Source: Sphingomonas sp. CFBP 13720 (lineage in GTDB: Bacteria > Pseudomonadota > Alphaproteobacteria > Sphingomonadales > Sphingomonadaceae). Taken from it: DNA of 64,000 nucleotides. The DNA is taken from assembly GCF_014842075.1 (NCBI RefSeq), contig NZ_JACYVA010000009.1:1-64000 (forward strand), written 5' to 3'. The notes beneath the pieces were generated by a model. The model saw only the letters and a list, made by a program, of their open reading frames with translations, made no database searches and was not told the DNA's origin. Positions 27,738 through 37,958 of the stretch are shown piece by piece. The translations under genes were made by a program, and so were the position numbers. Each line of letters begins with the position of its first letter. The first letter of the stretch is position 1.

Positions 27738-28427
27738 ATGCGCGTTTTGATCGTGGAGGACGAGCCCAATCTCGGCCGTCAGCTGCGCGCCACCCTAGAG
27801 GGCGCGGGCTATGCCGTCGATCTGGCCACCGATGGCGAGGAAGGGCATTTTCTTGGCTCGACCGAGACCTATGACGCGATCATCCTCGATCTGGGCCTGC
27901 CCGAGGTCGATGGACTGACCGTGCTCGACCGCTGGCGCAAGGAAGGTCGCAGCGCGCCCGTGCTGGTGCTGACCGCGCGCGACAGCTGGTCGGACAAGGT
28001 TGCCGGGCTGGATGCGGGTGCCGACGATTATGTCGCCAAGCCGTTCCAGACCGAGGAACTGATCGCCCGTCTGCGCGCATTGATCCGGCGCGCCAGCGGC
28101 AACGCATCGGCCGAACTGACGGCGGGCGACATTCGCCTCGACACCCGGTCGGGCAAGGTCACGCGCGCCGGCGAACCGGTCAAGCTGACCGCGCAGGAAT
28201 ACAAGCTGCTCAGTTACCTGTTGCATCACAAGGGCAAGGTCGTGAGCCGCACCGAGTTGATCGAACATATCTACGATCAGGATTTCGACCGCGATTCGAA
28301 CACGATCGAAGTGTTCGTGACGCGTATCCGCAAAAAGCTTGGCGCCGACGTCATCACCACCATCCGTGGCCTTGGCTACAGCCTCGACGAACCGGGCGCG
28401 CCGAAGCCGGCGGGTGCCGAAGCCTGA
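27738..28427 (+). CDS. OmpR-family response regulator
   Basis: 229 residues. N-terminal receiver with DEP (LIVEDEPNLG), phospho-acceptor ILDLGLPEVDG near residue 51 and Lys (AKPFQTEE); C-terminal winged helix with RTELIEHIYDQDFDRDSNTIEVF and the GLGYSLD signature. Similar to PhoP/QseB-type regulators. A GGGAGAGAGC ribosome-binding site precedes ATG 27738. The kinase gene follows after 10 bases, so they form one operon. The signal is unknown. Confidence 0.94.
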   Translation: MRVLIVEDEPNLGRQLRATLEGAGYAVDLATDGEEGHFLGSTETYDAIILDLGLPEVDGLTVLDRWRKEGRSAPVLVLTARDSWSDKVAGLDAGADDYVAKPFQTEELIARLRALIRRASGNASAELTAGDIRLDTRSGKVTRAGEPVKLTAQEYKLLSYLLHHKGKVVSRTELIEHIYDQDFDRDSNTIEVFVTRIRKKLGADVITTIRGLGYSLDEPGAPKPAGAEA

Positions 28428-28437
28428 ACGACCCGCG

Positions 28438-29808
28438 ATGACGACCGGCGATCCCGCGCCCCGCGCCTATGTGCAGGTGACGGGATCGCTGTCGCGGCGG
28501 ATGATCGTGATCGCCGCCTGCTGGATCATGCTGTTGCTGGCCGGCGGCGGCTTCGCGCTCGACAGGGTGCTGACGTCGTCGGTGACGCGCAATACCGATG
28601 ACGGGCTGGAATATTTGCTCAACTCGCTGATCGTGTCGGCCGAGATCGGCCCGGATGGCGAGGTGCGGTTCAACCGTCAGTTGAGCGACCAGCGGTTTCT
28701 GGAACCCTATTCGGGGCTGTACTGGCAGGTCAGCGGCGCGGGGTACGAACCGTTTCCGTCGCGATCGCTGTGGGACGACCGGCGTTTGCCGACCGGGAGC
28801 AAGCACCGCGACACCGAAATCCACTTGTACGACGCCAAACCGTTTCCCGAAGAAACGCTGCGGATCGTCGAGCGTGACCTGACATTGCCCGGATCGCCGA
28901 CGGTATGGCGGTTCCAGGTCGCCGAATCGCGCGACGTGCTCGACGGACAGATCGGCGCGCTGCGCAAGACGCTGGTGCGATCCTTCGCATTGCTCGGGCT
29001 GGGGCTGATCGTGATGGCGGCGTTGCAGACATGGTACGGGCTGTTGCCGCTGCGCGCGGTGCGCAACGCGATCGTGCGGCTGCGCGCCGGGCAATCGGCG
29101 CGGGTCGAAGGATCGATGCCAGCCGAGGTCGCGCCGCTGGTCGAGGAACTGAACGCGCTGGTCGAACATAACGACCGGCAGGCGGAGGAGGCGCGGCGTC
29201 ATGCCGGCAACCTTGCCCATGCGCTCAAGACCCCGCTGACCGTCATCATGAACGCCGCCGCCGCCGGGCAGGACGATCTGGCCGACACCGTGATCCGCGA
29301 GGCGCGGACGATGCGGCGGCAGGTCGATCACCATCTGGCGCGTGCACGCGCGGTGGGGCGGCGCGGATCGGCGCACAGCCGTGCCGATGTGTGGACATCG
29401 GTCGAGGCGGTCGAGCGCGCGGTTGGGCGGCTCTATCCCAACGTCCGTATCGACGTGGACGGACCGAAGGACATGGTCGCACGGATCGAACGGCAGGATC
29501 TGGACGAAATCCTCGGCAATCTAGTCGAAAATGCCGCGAAATACGGCGGCGGGAGCGTGTTCGTGACGGTGCGCGCCGATATGGGCTTCGTCGAACTGCT
29601 GGTCGAGGACGACGGGCCGGGCATCCCGGAGGCCGACCGGCTGCGCATCTTCGATCGCGGCGTGCGGCTCGATTCGGGCAAGCCGGGAACGGGGCTCGGC
29701 CTCGCGATCGTGCGCGACGTGGCCGAAATCTACGAAGGCACCGCTTCGCTGGAGGAAAGCGAGGATCTGGGCGGGTTGATGGTACGGCTGCGACTGCCGG
29801 CGGTTTGA
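28438..29808 (+). CDS. Sensor histidine kinase (PhoQ-like)
   Basis: 456 residues. Two membrane helices, near residues 21-42 and 182-202, flank a periplasmic sensor of about 140 residues, followed by HAMP, an HisKA box NLAHALKTPLTVIMN and an HATPase with LGNLVENAAKYG, DDGPGIP and GTGLGLAIVRD. Partner of the regulator just upstream. The PepSY protein of the same operon may modulate it. ATG 28438 is the first start after the regulator gene. Confidence 0.94.
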   Translation: MTTGDPAPRAYVQVTGSLSRRMIVIAACWIMLLLAGGGFALDRVLTSSVTRNTDDGLEYLLNSLIVSAEIGPDGEVRFNRQLSDQRFLEPYSGLYWQVSGAGYEPFPSRSLWDDRRLPTGSKHRDTEIHLYDAKPFPEETLRIVERDLTLPGSPTVWRFQVAESRDVLDGQIGALRKTLVRSFALLGLGLIVMAALQTWYGLLPLRAVRNAIVRLRAGQSARVEGSMPAEVAPLVEELNALVEHNDRQAEEARRHAGNLAHALKTPLTVIMNAAAAGQDDLADTVIREARTMRRQVDHHLARARAVGRRGSAHSRADVWTSVEAVERAVGRLYPNVRIDVDGPKDMVARIERQDLDEILGNLVENAAKYGGGSVFVTVRADMGFVELLVEDDGPGIPEADRLRIFDRGVRLDSGKPGTGLGLAIVRDVAEIYEGTASLEESEDLGGLMVRLRLPAV

Positions 29809-29820
29809 GCGGGCCGGAGC

Positions 29821-30807
29821 CTACAACGCCTTGAATGCCGCCGCCGCGATCGATGCGCTCCGCCGCCGCGCCGCCGGATCGAACATCGCGCCGGTCACGA
29901 TCACTTCGTCCACACCGGTACGCTGAACGAACGCCGCCAGCCCGGCGCGGACCGTGTCCGGCCCGCCGATCGCCGAACATTCGAGCACGTTGTCGAGGAT
30001 CGTGCGCCCCTGTACGCCGATCGTGTCGCGATAGTCGGCGACCGGTGGCGGCAGCTCGATCGCCTGACCGGTGCGGATCGCGAGGAACATCTGTTCGGTC
30101 GAACTGGCGAGGAAACGCGCCTCGTCGTCGGTATCGGCGGCCAGTACGTTGAACGCGGCGGCGGCATAGGGCTTGTCCAGCACCACCGACGGCCGGAAGT
30201 TGCGGCGATAGGCGTCGAGCGCCTGATCGAGCGCGGCGGGCGCAAAGTGCGATGCGAACGCATAGGGCAGGCCCAGCATCGCGGCGAGCTGCGCCCCGAA
30301 CAGCGACGATCCGAGCAGCCACAGGTCGACCTTCGCCCCCGCGCCCGGCACCGCGCGGATGCCGGTGCGGCCATTGTCGGCGAAATAGGATTGCAGCTCG
30401 ACCACGTCCTGCGGAAAGGCGTTGGGATCGCTGTCCAGCGTACGGCGCAATGCGCGGGCGACGATCTGGTCCGATCCGGGCGCACGGCCCAGCCCAAGAT
30501 CGATCCGGCCGGGAAACAGCGCGTCGAGCGTGCCGAACTGTTCGGCGATCGTCAGCGGCGCGTGATTGGGCAGCATGATGCCGCCCGCGCCGACGCGGAT
30601 CGTGCGCGTCGCGGCGGCGATATGGCCGATCACCACCGCCGTCGCCGCGCTGGCGATGCCCGGCATGCCATGATGCTCGGCGACCCAATAACGATGATAT
30701 CCCTCCGCCTCCGCATGGGCCGCCAGATCGGCGGCGGCGGCGAGCGCCTCGGTCGTGGTGCCCCCCTGACGGACGGGGACTAGGTCGAGCATCGAATATC
30801 GGGTCAT
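29821..30807 (-). CDS. Luciferase-like monooxygenase (MsnO8-type LLM class oxidoreductase)
   Basis: 328-residue flavin-dependent TIM-barrel oxidoreductase of the bacterial luciferase family. [27 protein letters not shown] and [16 protein letters not shown] are family blocks. Substrate unknown; relatives act on alkanals, sulfonates or drugs. The gene is convergent with the histidine kinase. It is followed, on the minus side and after 102 bases, by no coupled gene; its promoter is in 30808-30909. Confidence 0.9.
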   Translation of the reverse strand: MTRYSMLDLVPVRQGGTTTEALAAAADLAAHAEAEGYHRYWVAEHHGMPGIASAATAVVIGHIAAATRTIRVGAGGIMLPNHAPLTIAEQFGTLDALFPGRIDLGLGRAPGSDQIVARALRRTLDSDPNAFPQDVVELQSYFADNGRTGIRAVPGAGAKVDLWLLGSSLFGAQLAAMLGLPYAFASHFAPAALDQALDAYRRNFRPSVVLDKPYAAAAFNVLAADTDDEARFLASSTEQMFLAIRTGQAIELPPPVADYRDTIGVQGRTILDNVLECSAIGGPDTVRAGLAAFVQRTGVDEVIVTGAMFDPAARRRSASIAAAAFKAL

Positions 30808-30909
30808 GGACGTAAGATGGGGAGCGGGTTGCGATTTGCCACCGAAGTCCGTCTTGGGGGACCAGAAGCCATGGTTTGAACGGCGACTTGCGCGGCAAGC
30901 GACTGGCGG

Positions 30910-31698
30910 TCAGAGGTCGATCAGCACCTCGCCCCGCATGACGGTGACGCAGTTCCCGCCAAGGATCGCGCGCTCGCCGGCCAGCGTGCAGGTCAGGTGC
31001 CCGCCGCGAGCGCTCGCCTGATACGCGGTGAACCGGTCGCGGCCCAGCCGTTCGGCCCAGAACGGCGTCAGCGCGGCGTGCGCCGATCCGGTCACCGGGT
31101 CTTCGTCGACCCCCCATGCCGGTACGAACACACGGCTTTCGATATCGGCGACCTCGCCCGGCGCGGTGACGATCGCCATTATCCGCGTCGCCGCCAGCGC
31201 TACCATGTCGGGGCGCAGACCGCGTACCGTCGCCGCATCGCGGACCGAGATGATGCTGGTCGCCTCGGCTCCGCTGACCGATGCGAACACCTCTCCCTCG
31301 CAGCCCAGCGCGGCGAGCAGCGCGCGGTCGTCCACGGCGCGGACGCGCGTCACCGGCAGGTCGAGCGTATAGCCGCCATCGGCGCGCCGGACCTCCAGCA
31401 CGCCGGACTTGCGGGTGCGGAAGCGGATGGACGGCGCGTCGCCGATCAGGACGTGCCCGCTCGCCAGCGTCGCATGGCCGCACAGCGCGACCTCGACGGT
31501 CGGCGTGAACCAGCGCAGTTCATATGCGGCATCGCCGTCGGTCGGCACGGCGAACGCGGTTTCCGACAGATTATGCTCCGCCGCGATCGCCAGCAGCGTC
31601 GTGTCGTCCGGCCATGCGTCCAGCGGCATCACCGCCGCCGGGTTGCCCGCGAACGGCCGGTCGGCAAACGCGTCGACCACGGTGAACGGCAATGGCAT
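30910..31698 (-). CDS. PhzF family isomerase/epimerase
   Basis: About 262 residues. Starts with FTVVDAF and FAGNPAAV and contains the catalytic region LSETAF (Glu) and CGHATLASG, all PhzF/YddE type. Relatives isomerise phenazine precursors; the substrate here is unknown, and no phenazine genes are near. It is coupled to the CDF gene: TGATG overlap at 31696-31700 with ATG 31698. An in-frame TTG at 31701 is a weaker start. Third gene of the pdxH operon. Confidence 0.92.
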   Translation of the reverse strand: MPLPFTVVDAFADRPFAGNPAAVMPLDAWPDDTTLLAIAAEHNLSETAFAVPTDGDAAYELRWFTPTVEVALCGHATLASGHVLIGDAPSIRFRTRKSGVLEVRRADGGYTLDLPVTRVRAVDDRALLAALGCEGEVFASVSGAEATSIISVRDAATVRGLRPDMVALAATRIMAIVTAPGEVADIESRVFVPAWGVDEDPVTGSAHAALTPFWAERLGRDRFTAYQASARGGHLTCTLAGERAILGGNCVTVMRGEVLIDL

Positions 31699-32654
31699 CA
31701 ATAACTCCCGATGCGTTTGCCGAACCAGTGCGGCGTGACGTCCGTCTCCGCGAGCGGATCGTCGGTGTCCTCATGCCCTTCGGGATCGAGGTGGATCAGA
31801 ACCTCCACCTTCGGAAAGGCGCGGTGCAGCGCGCGCTCCACCCCTTCGACCACGTCGTGGGCGGCGGCGACGGTCAGGGTGCGGTCGACCTCCATATGGA
31901 ACTGCGCGAAGTCGTGGCTGCCCGACCGGCGGGTGCGGAAGTCATGGATGCCGCGCAGCCCGTCCTGTCGTGCGGCGACTTCGAGGAACGCGGCGCGCTC
32001 CGCCTCCGGCCATTCCTTGTCCATCAACTGGTCGATCGCCTGGCTCGACGCCTGGAACGCGCCCCAGCCCAGCCATAATGCGATGGCGATGCCCATCACC
32101 GGATCGGCGTTGCGTACCCCCGCCACCTGATCCAGCACCATCGCGACGATGACCGCGAGGTTGAGCAACAGGTCCGACTGATAATGAACATTGTCCGCCC
32201 GGATCGCGACCGATCCGGTGCGCGCGATGATCGACCGCTGATAGGCGAGCAGCGCGAACGTCGCGACGATCGCGATCACCGACACGCCGATGCCGAATTC
32301 GACGTCCTGCGTCTTGCCCGGCGCGCCGAACGCCGCGATCGCGCGCCACGCGATGCCCGCCGCCGATGCGGTGATGAGCATGACCTGGAACAATGCGGCC
32401 AGCGCCTCCGCCTTGCCATGGCCGAACCGGTGGTCGTGATCGGCGGGGGTCGCGGCCAGCCGCACGCCGTACAGCGTGACGAGGCTGGCGAGCAGGTCGA
32501 GCGCGGTGTCGGCAAGGCTGCCGAGCATCGCGACCGATCCGGTATGCCATGCGGCAAACCCTTTCAGTGCCAGCAGGAACAACGCCATCGTCACCGACGC
32601 GATCGCGGCGCGCGTGGCCAGCGGGATCACCCGTTTTCGTTCGGTCTCCGTCAC
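31698..32654 (-). CDS. Cation diffusion facilitator (Zn/Fe/Co/Cd efflux)
   Basis: 318 residues. Six membrane helices in the first 200 residues with the family metal-site pattern: [13 protein letters not shown] in helix 2 and [13 protein letters not shown] in helix 5, plus [17 protein letters not shown] between them. The C-terminal cytoplasmic domain carries HDF and HDVVEGVE blocks. Likely proton-coupled metal export; metal not certain. The start is GTG 32654, overlapping the pdxH stop as GTGA; in-frame upstream codons are shadow of pdxH. Confidence 0.93.
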   Translation of the reverse strand: MTETERKRVIPLATRAAIASVTMALFLLALKGFAAWHTGSVAMLGSLADTALDLLASLVTLYGVRLAATPADHDHRFGHGKAEALAALFQVMLITASAAGIAWRAIAAFGAPGKTQDVEFGIGVSVIAIVATFALLAYQRSIIARTGSVAIRADNVHYQSDLLLNLAVIVAMVLDQVAGVRNADPVMGIAIALWLGWGAFQASSQAIDQLMDKEWPEAERAAFLEVAARQDGLRGIHDFRTRRSGSHDFAQFHMEVDRTLTVAAAHDVVEGVERALHRAFPKVEVLIHLDPEGHEDTDDPLAETDVTPHWFGKRIGSY

Positions 32655-33226
32655 GGGAACAGCAATCCTTCGGACCACCCGTCGCCTTCGCGCGTGAACA
32701 GGCGGCGTTCGTGCAGCCGGTGCGCGCGATCCTGCCAGAATTCGATCGAGGTCGGCGTGACGCGATATCCGCCCCAGTGCGGCGGGCGCGGCACGTCGCG
32801 GTCCTCGAAGCGCGCTTCCACTTGGGCGAAGCGCGTCTCGAACGTTTCGCGCGACGCCAGTGGCCGCGACTGGTCGGATGCCCATGCGCCGAGTTGCGAG
32901 TCGCGTCCGCGCGAGGCGAAATAGGCGTCGGATTCGGTGTCGCTAGCGTGGCTCACCGGGCCCTCGACGCGAACCTGACGACGCAGCGATTTCCAGTGGA
33001 ACAGCAGCGCGGCATGGGGATTCGCGGACAGATCATCAGCCTTACGGCCGTCGCGATTGGTATAGAATACAAAGCCTTCAGGGCCGTGGCCCTTTAACAG
33101 CACCATCCGCACCGATGGCCGTCCGGCAGCATCGGCGGTGGCCAGCGCCATCGCATTGGGATCGTTCGGCTCGCTGGCCTGCGCTTGCGCGAACCAGTCG
33201 TCGAACAGCGGGAAGGGATCGGTCAT
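32651..33226 (-). CDS. pdxH: Pyridoxamine 5'-phosphate oxidase
   Basis: FMN-dependent oxidase making pyridoxal 5'-phosphate. About 191 residues. FMN-binding blocks [18 protein letters not shown] and [17 protein letters not shown], the [12 protein letters not shown] block and the HRLHERRLF segment are intact. Start at ATG 33226 before [14 protein letters not shown] 33232 is nearly equal. First gene of the pdxH-CDF-phzF minus operon; divergent from ku, sharing about 100 bases of upstream DNA. Confidence 0.95.
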   Translation of the reverse strand: MTDPFPLFDDWFAQAQASEPNDPNAMALATADAAGRPSVRMVLLKGHGPEGFVFYTNRDGRKADDLSANPHAALLFHWKSLRRQVRVEGPVSHASDTESDAYFASRGRDSQLGAWASDQSRPLASRETFETRFAQVEARFEDRDVPRPPHWGGYRVTPTSIEFWQDRAHRLHERRLFTREGDGWSEGLLFP

Positions 33227-33328
33227 GGGCATGGCCCATACGCCGTTTTCCACGCCAACGCACGTCCGGCCATGGAACGGTTTTTTCTACCGCGAATTGA
33301 ATCGCTTGCGCAACAAGGGGACGGCGAC

Positions 33329-34192
33329 ATGGCGGCACGGGCATATTGGCAGGGGCAGATCCGCCTCGCGCTCGTCTCGATCCCGGTCGAGATCTACAGC
33401 GCCAGCAAATCGGGCGCGGCGGTCAGTTTTCGCCAGATCCACGAACCCAGCGGCAAGCCGATCCAGTATGAGAAGTCGGTCGCGGGCATCGGTCCGGTCG
33501 ATACCGACGAAATCATGAAGGGTTATGAGATCGAGAAGGGCGAATATGTCCTGCTCGAACAGGACGAGATCGACGCGGTCAAGCTGGAGTCCAAGAAGAC
33601 GCTGGAGCTGACACAGTTCGTCGACGCGCATGAAATCGACGTGATCTATTACGAGAAACCGTATTTCGTCGTGCCCGCCGACGATCTGGCGGAGGAAGCG
33701 TTCATCGTGCTGCGCGAGGCGTTGAAGCGCACGAAGAAGGTCGGACTGGGCCAGTTGGCACTGCGCGGACGCGAATATGTCGTCAGTCTGAAACCATGCG
33801 GGCGCGGGCTGGTGCTCGAAACGCTGCGCTATGCCGACGAGGTGAACAAGGCGCAGAGCTATTTTCGGGAGATACCCGATACCAAGCCGGACGAGGATCT
33901 GCTCGACCTTGCCGAAACGCTGATCGCGAAAAAGACGGCGGCGTTCGATCCGCAGGAATTTCACGACCGGTATGTGGACGCGCTGAAGGACCTGATCCAG
34001 CGGAAGGTAAAGGCCAAGGGGCGCAAGATCGTCGACACGCAGGACGACGACGCGCGCCCGAGCGGCAGCAATGTCGTCGACCTGATGGCCGCGCTCAAGA
34101 AATCGCTGGAAAAGCCCGGCAAGGCACCGGCGAAGAAACCGGCGGCCAAGAAAGCGCCTGCGAAAAAGCCGGCGGCGCGCAAACGTGCCTGA
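33329..34192 (+). CDS. ku: Ku protein (non-homologous end joining)
   Basis: 287-residue bacterial Ku that binds double-strand ends. Starts MAARAYWQGQIRLALVSIPV and has the Ku core through about residue 220 (for example KGYEIEKGEYVLLEQDEIDAV). The C-terminus is a lysine/alanine-rich tail (AKKPAAKKAPAKKPAARKRA), common in NHEJ Ku and useful for sliding on DNA. ATG 33329 follows AAGGGG; the open frame upstream overlaps pdxH. Its stop overlaps the ligD start. Confidence 0.95.
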   Translation: MAARAYWQGQIRLALVSIPVEIYSASKSGAAVSFRQIHEPSGKPIQYEKSVAGIGPVDTDEIMKGYEIEKGEYVLLEQDEIDAVKLESKKTLELTQFVDAHEIDVIYYEKPYFVVPADDLAEEAFIVLREALKRTKKVGLGQLALRGREYVVSLKPCGRGLVLETLRYADEVNKAQSYFREIPDTKPDEDLLDLAETLIAKKTAAFDPQEFHDRYVDALKDLIQRKVKAKGRKIVDTQDDDARPSGSNVVDLMAALKKSLEKPGKAPAKKPAAKKAPAKKPAARKRA

Positions 34193-36665
34193 TCGCGCCG
34201 ATCCGCTGGCGACCTATAACGCCAAGCGCGACTTCGCGAAGACCGCCGAGCCGGCGGGGACGCTGGCCCCCGGTCACGGCAACCGATTCATCGTGCAGAA
34301 GCACGATGCGACACGGCTACACTATGATTTCCGGCTGGAGGTCGACGGTGTCCTGAAAAGCTGGGCGGTGACGCGCGGCCCGAGCATCGATCCGGGCGAA
34401 AAACGCCTCGCGGTACGCACCGAGGATCATCCGCTGTCCTACGGCGATTTCGAGGGGACGATTCCGAAGGGCGAATATGGCGGCGGCACCGTCATGCTGT
34501 GGGACGACGGCACCTGGGCACCGGTCGCGGGCAAATCGGCGAAGGATATCGAGAAGGGCCATCTGCATTTCGTGCTGGAAGGACAGCGGATGCGCGGCGA
34601 ATGGCTGCTGATCCGCCTGAAACCGCGCGCGAAGGAGAAGCGGGAAAACTGGTTGCTGCGCAAGATCGAAGATGCGGCGGCGGGCGGACCCGACGTGTTG
34701 ACCGAGACGATGCTGACCAGCGTCAAGACCGGGCGGACGATGGACGAGATCGCGGCGGGGCAAGCTGTTTCAGACAGCCGCAAGGCGGGAGGACGCGGGA
34801 GCGCGCGCAGTGACCGTGGGAAAGGAAAACCCCCGCCCCCTGCCGCCGGACGATCCCGCGCCGCCGCTGCGCGACCGGCCTTTGCCGAGCCGCAGCTGGC
34901 GACGCTGGTCGATTCCGTTCCGGCGGGCAACGCATGGCTGCATGAGGTGAAGTATGACGGCTATCGTGCGCTGATCGCCACCGGCAAGGGCGGCGCGCGC
35001 GTGTACACCCGCACCGGGCTGGACTGGACGGCGAAGTTTCCCGACGTGGCGCGCGCCGCCGACGCGCTGCCGCCCGGTCTGTTGATCGATGGCGAGGTCG
35101 TGGCGCTGCGCGATGGTAGGCCCGATTTCTCGACGTTGCAGGCCGCGATCAATGAAGGCGGACCGATGCGGTTCTTCGCGTTCGACCTGCTGATGGCCGA
35201 TGGCGAGGACCTGCGCGACCTTTCGCTGGTCCAGCGCAAGCAACGGTTGCGGGCGTCGATCCCTGCAGACGATCCGTGCGTCGCGTTTTCCGATCACGTC
35301 ATCGGCGCGGGCGAAAAGCTGTTCGAGGCGATGTGCCACGAGGGGTATGAAGGCGTAGTGTCGAAACAGGTCGACGCCCCCTATCGCGGCACCCGGACGA
35401 AGGCGTGGGTGAAGGTCAAATGCATCCGGCGGCAGGAGTTCGTGATCGTCGGCTGGCTGCCCAGCACCGCTGCGACGCGCGGATTGCGGTCGTTGTTGCT
35501 GGCGGTCAACGGCCCCGACGGGCTGGTCTATACCGGCAAGGTCGGCACCGGCTTTGAAGCGGCGACGATTGCCGATCTGCGCGAACGGCTGGACCGGCTG
35601 TCGCGCAAGACGCCGCCGGTCGAGGTGCCGCGTCCGGTCGCGAAGGGTGCGCACTGGGTCACGCCGACGCTGGTCGCCGAGGTCGCCTTCGCCGAGTTCA
35701 CCGCGGACCGGATCGTGCGCCACGCGAGCTTCATCGGCCTGCGCGGCGATAAGTCGGCGGCGGACGTAGTGCTGGAAACGCCCGATCCGGTCGCGGGCGG
35801 GACGACGCATCACCGCATCACCAGTCCCGACCGGGTGATCTTTCCCGGCGATGCGCTGACGAAGGGGGATCTGGCGCGCTATGTGGAAACGGTCGCGCCG
35901 CTCTTGTTGCCGTGGGCAGGCGAACGACCGATCAGCCTTGTCCGGTGTCCGCAGGGCCGGGGCAAGGCGTGTTTTTTCCAGAAACACGATGCCGGCAGCT
36001 TCGGCGATGCAGTGGGCAAGATCGATATCGTCGGGAAGGACGATTCCGCCGAACCCTATCTCTACATCCGCGATGCCGACGGGCTGATGGCGTGCGTACA
36101 GATGGGGACGATCGAATTCCACGGATGGGGCGCGCGGATCGGCGATGTCGAGCGGCCCGACCGGCTGGTGTTCGACCTCGATCCCGACGAGGGGCTGGAT
36201 TTCACCGATACGAAGCGCGCTGCGGTGGAAGTGAAGCGGCATCTGGCCGACCTCGGGCTGGCGAGTTTCGCGATGCTGTCGGGCGGAAAGGGTATCCATG
36301 TCGTCGTGCCGCTGACGCCGCAGGCGCAGTGGCCGGCGGTCAAGGACTTCGCCGATCGCTTTGCGCGCGCGCTGGCGCAGGCCGAGCCGGACCGCTTCAC
36401 CGCGACCATGAGCAAGGCGAAGCGCAAGGGACGCATCTTCATCGACTGGCTGCGCAACCAGCGCGGCAGTACCGCGGTGATGCCCTATTCGGCGCGCGCC
36501 CGCGCCGGTGCGCCGGTCGCCGCACCGGTCGCGTGGAGCGAACTCGACGCGATCGACACGGCCGCACGATGGACGATCCGCGACGCGGCCGAGTTGATCG
36601 ACCGTGCGAACGGGCGGTTGCTGGCGGGGTGGGGTGTGGCGGATCAGGTGCTGCCGGATTTCTGA
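34185..36665 (+). CDS. ligD: Multifunctional DNA ligase D (PE-ligase-polymerase)
   Basis: 826 residues. Domain order is phosphoesterase (about 30-190, with QKHDATRLHYDFRLE, RGPSIDPGEKRLAV and EYGGGTVMLWD), ATP-dependent ligase (about 225-520, nucleotidyl-lysine in HEVKYDGYR near residue 255), then archaeal-type primase/polymerase (about 545-826, RVIFPGDALTKGDLARY, VFDLDPDEGLDF). Partner of Ku in end joining. The start is GTG 34185, overlapping the last 8 bases of ku. Domain order differs from the mycobacterial polymerase-first layout but is the one usual in proteobacteria. Confidence 0.97.
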   Translation: MPDRADPLATYNAKRDFAKTAEPAGTLAPGHGNRFIVQKHDATRLHYDFRLEVDGVLKSWAVTRGPSIDPGEKRLAVRTEDHPLSYGDFEGTIPKGEYGGGTVMLWDDGTWAPVAGKSAKDIEKGHLHFVLEGQRMRGEWLLIRLKPRAKEKRENWLLRKIEDAAAGGPDVLTETMLTSVKTGRTMDEIAAGQAVSDSRKAGGRGSARSDRGKGKPPPPAAGRSRAAAARPAFAEPQLATLVDSVPAGNAWLHEVKYDGYRALIATGKGGARVYTRTGLDWTAKFPDVARAADALPPGLLIDGEVVALRDGRPDFSTLQAAINEGGPMRFFAFDLLMADGEDLRDLSLVQRKQRLRASIPADDPCVAFSDHVIGAGEKLFEAMCHEGYEGVVSKQVDAPYRGTRTKAWVKVKCIRRQEFVIVGWLPSTAATRGLRSLLLAVNGPDGLVYTGKVGTGFEAATIADLRERLDRLSRKTPPVEVPRPVAKGAHWVTPTLVAEVAFAEFTADRIVRHASFIGLRGDKSAADVVLETPDPVAGGTTHHRITSPDRVIFPGDALTKGDLARYVETVAPLLLPWAGERPISLVRCPQGRGKACFFQKHDAGSFGDAVGKIDIVGKDDSAEPYLYIRDADGLMACVQMGTIEFHGWGARIGDVERPDRLVFDLDPDEGLDFTDTKRAAVEVKRHLADLGLASFAMLSGGKGIHVVVPLTPQAQWPAVKDFADRFARALAQAEPDRFTATMSKAKRKGRIFIDWLRNQRGSTAVMPYSARARAGAPVAAPVAWSELDAIDTAARWTIRDAAELIDRANGRLLAGWGVADQVLPDF

Positions 36666-36699
36666 CGCGGTCAGCGCGGTCAGCGCGGTCAGCGCGGTT
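36666..36699. repeat. Short tandem repeat after ligD
   Basis: CGCGGTCAG is repeated three times in tandem from 36666 to 36692, followed by a partial copy CGCGGTT, directly after the ligD stop codon. No gene is predicted here; slippage in copy number could be expected between strains. Confidence 0.85.
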
Positions 36700-36718
36700 T
36701 GCGCCGCCCTCCCCGAAA

Positions 36719-36800
36719 CGTCATCCCAGCGAAAGCTGGGATCGCTGGCGTTTGTGCGTTGCGCTTCCAACGGGAGATCCCAGCTTTCGCTGGGATGACG
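36719..36800. repeat. Inverted repeat with perfect 24-base arms
   Basis: CGTCATCCCAGCGAAAGCTG at 36719-36738 (24-base arm to 36742) is exactly complementary to the arm 36777-36800, with a 34-base loop that is itself not a gene. Dispersed CGTCATCCCAGCGAAAGCTGGGA-like repeats are frequent between genes in proteobacteria; a second internal palindrome lies within each arm (TCCCAGCGAAAGCTGGGA). It could end ligD and galE transcripts. Confidence 0.9.
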
Positions 36801-36890
36801 TCGGGGGCGGGGGCGGGGGCCGGCCCCAGCGCCAGCGCCACCGGCGCCCGAGTCCCCAGGCACACCCGGCCAATGCCGCGCCGTACGCCC

Positions 36891-37889
36891 TTATCCCTGC
36901 CGGTCGCCCAGCTTGCGTTCCCAAGCCAGCGCATCCGCCACGATCTTGTCCAGATCGGCATGTTGCGGCCGCCATGGCAGCGTGGCGAGGATCGTGCTGT
37001 TGTCGGCGACCAGCGCGTCGGGATCGCCCGCGCGGCGACCCTCCATCCGGCGATCGATCGTCAGGTTGGTCGCGCGGTCGACGGCGTCGAGCACTTCCAG
37101 CACCGAATAGCCACGGCCATAGCCCGCGTTCATCGTGTGGCTCTTCGCCGGATCGGCGACCAGCAGGTCGAGCGCATGGACGTGCGCTGCCGCCAGATCG
37201 CTGACATGGATGTAATCGCGCACCCCGGTGCCGTCGGGCGTGGCGAAATCGGTGCCATAGACGCCGACATGGCTGCGCTTGCCGATCGCGGCCTCGACCG
37301 CGACCTTGATGAGATGCGTAGCGCCCGCCGTCGACTGGCCGGTTCGTCCCTGCGGATCGGCACCCGCGACGTTGAAATAGCGGAGCGCGGCATAGTTGAT
37401 CGGGTGCGCCGCCGCGATGTCCGCCAGCATGATCTCGGTCATCAGCTTCGACATGCCGTACGGATTGATCGGCTGTTTCGGCGCATCCTCGCGCACCGGC
37501 ACCATTTCGGGAATGCCATAGGTCGCGGCGGTGGACGAAAAGATGATGTGGCGCACGCCTTCGGCAACCGCGCTTTCGATCAGGCTGCGCGAGGCGGCAG
37601 TGTTATTGCGATAGTATTTGAGCGGATCGGTGACCGATTCAGGCACCACCACCGACCCGGCGAAGTGCAGGATCGCATAGACGCCATGTTCGCGGATCGC
37701 CGCACGGATCGCCGCATCGTCGGCGATGTTCGCGACGACCAGCGCGGCGCGCGGATCGACAGCCCAGTCGAACCCGGTGACGAGATTGTCGACCACCACG
37801 ACGTCATGCCCCGCATCCAGCAACGCCAGCACCGCATGGCTGCCGATATAGCCTGCGCCGCCCGTCACCAGAACCTTGCCGTCGCCCAT
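36891..37889 (-). CDS. galE: UDP-glucose 4-epimerase
   Basis: 332 residues. NAD-binding [11 protein letters not shown] is at residues 10-20; the catalytic Tyr-x3-Lys is in NPYGMSKLM and the Ser/Thr in FSSTAATYG. Converts UDP-galactose and UDP-glucose for glycan precursors. ATG 37889 is chosen since [10 protein letters not shown] starts right there; the frame upstream runs antisense to msrA. Divergent from msrA with 69 bases between. Confidence 0.95.
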   Translation of the reverse strand: MGDGKVLVTGGAGYIGSHAVLALLDAGHDVVVVDNLVTGFDWAVDPRAALVVANIADDAAIRAAIREHGVYAILHFAGSVVVPESVTDPLKYYRNNTAASRSLIESAVAEGVRHIIFSSTAATYGIPEMVPVREDAPKQPINPYGMSKLMTEIMLADIAAAHPINYAALRYFNVAGADPQGRTGQSTAGATHLIKVAVEAAIGKRSHVGVYGTDFATPDGTGVRDYIHVSDLAAAHVHALDLLVADPAKSHTMNAGYGRGYSVLEVLDAVDRATNLTIDRRMEGRRAGDPDALVADNSTILATLPWRPQHADLDKIVADALAWERKLGDRQG

Positions 37890-37958
37890 TCCCGTCCCCT
37901 GTCGCATTGTACCTGCGCCGTGCGCGCCTATGTCGTCATGTACGAAGGAGATTACGTA

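Noticed and set aside
29246..31483. 745-residue minus-strand frame
   Set aside because: Crosses the kinase antisense and the LLM and PhzF genes out of frame; low-complexity Arg/Gly content.
34770..36863. 697-residue minus-strand frame opposite ligD
   Set aside because: Shadow of the LigD coding strand.
36699..37958. Extended N-terminus before msrA
   Set aside because: Runs antisense to galE; the ribosome-binding site is at the ATG 37959.
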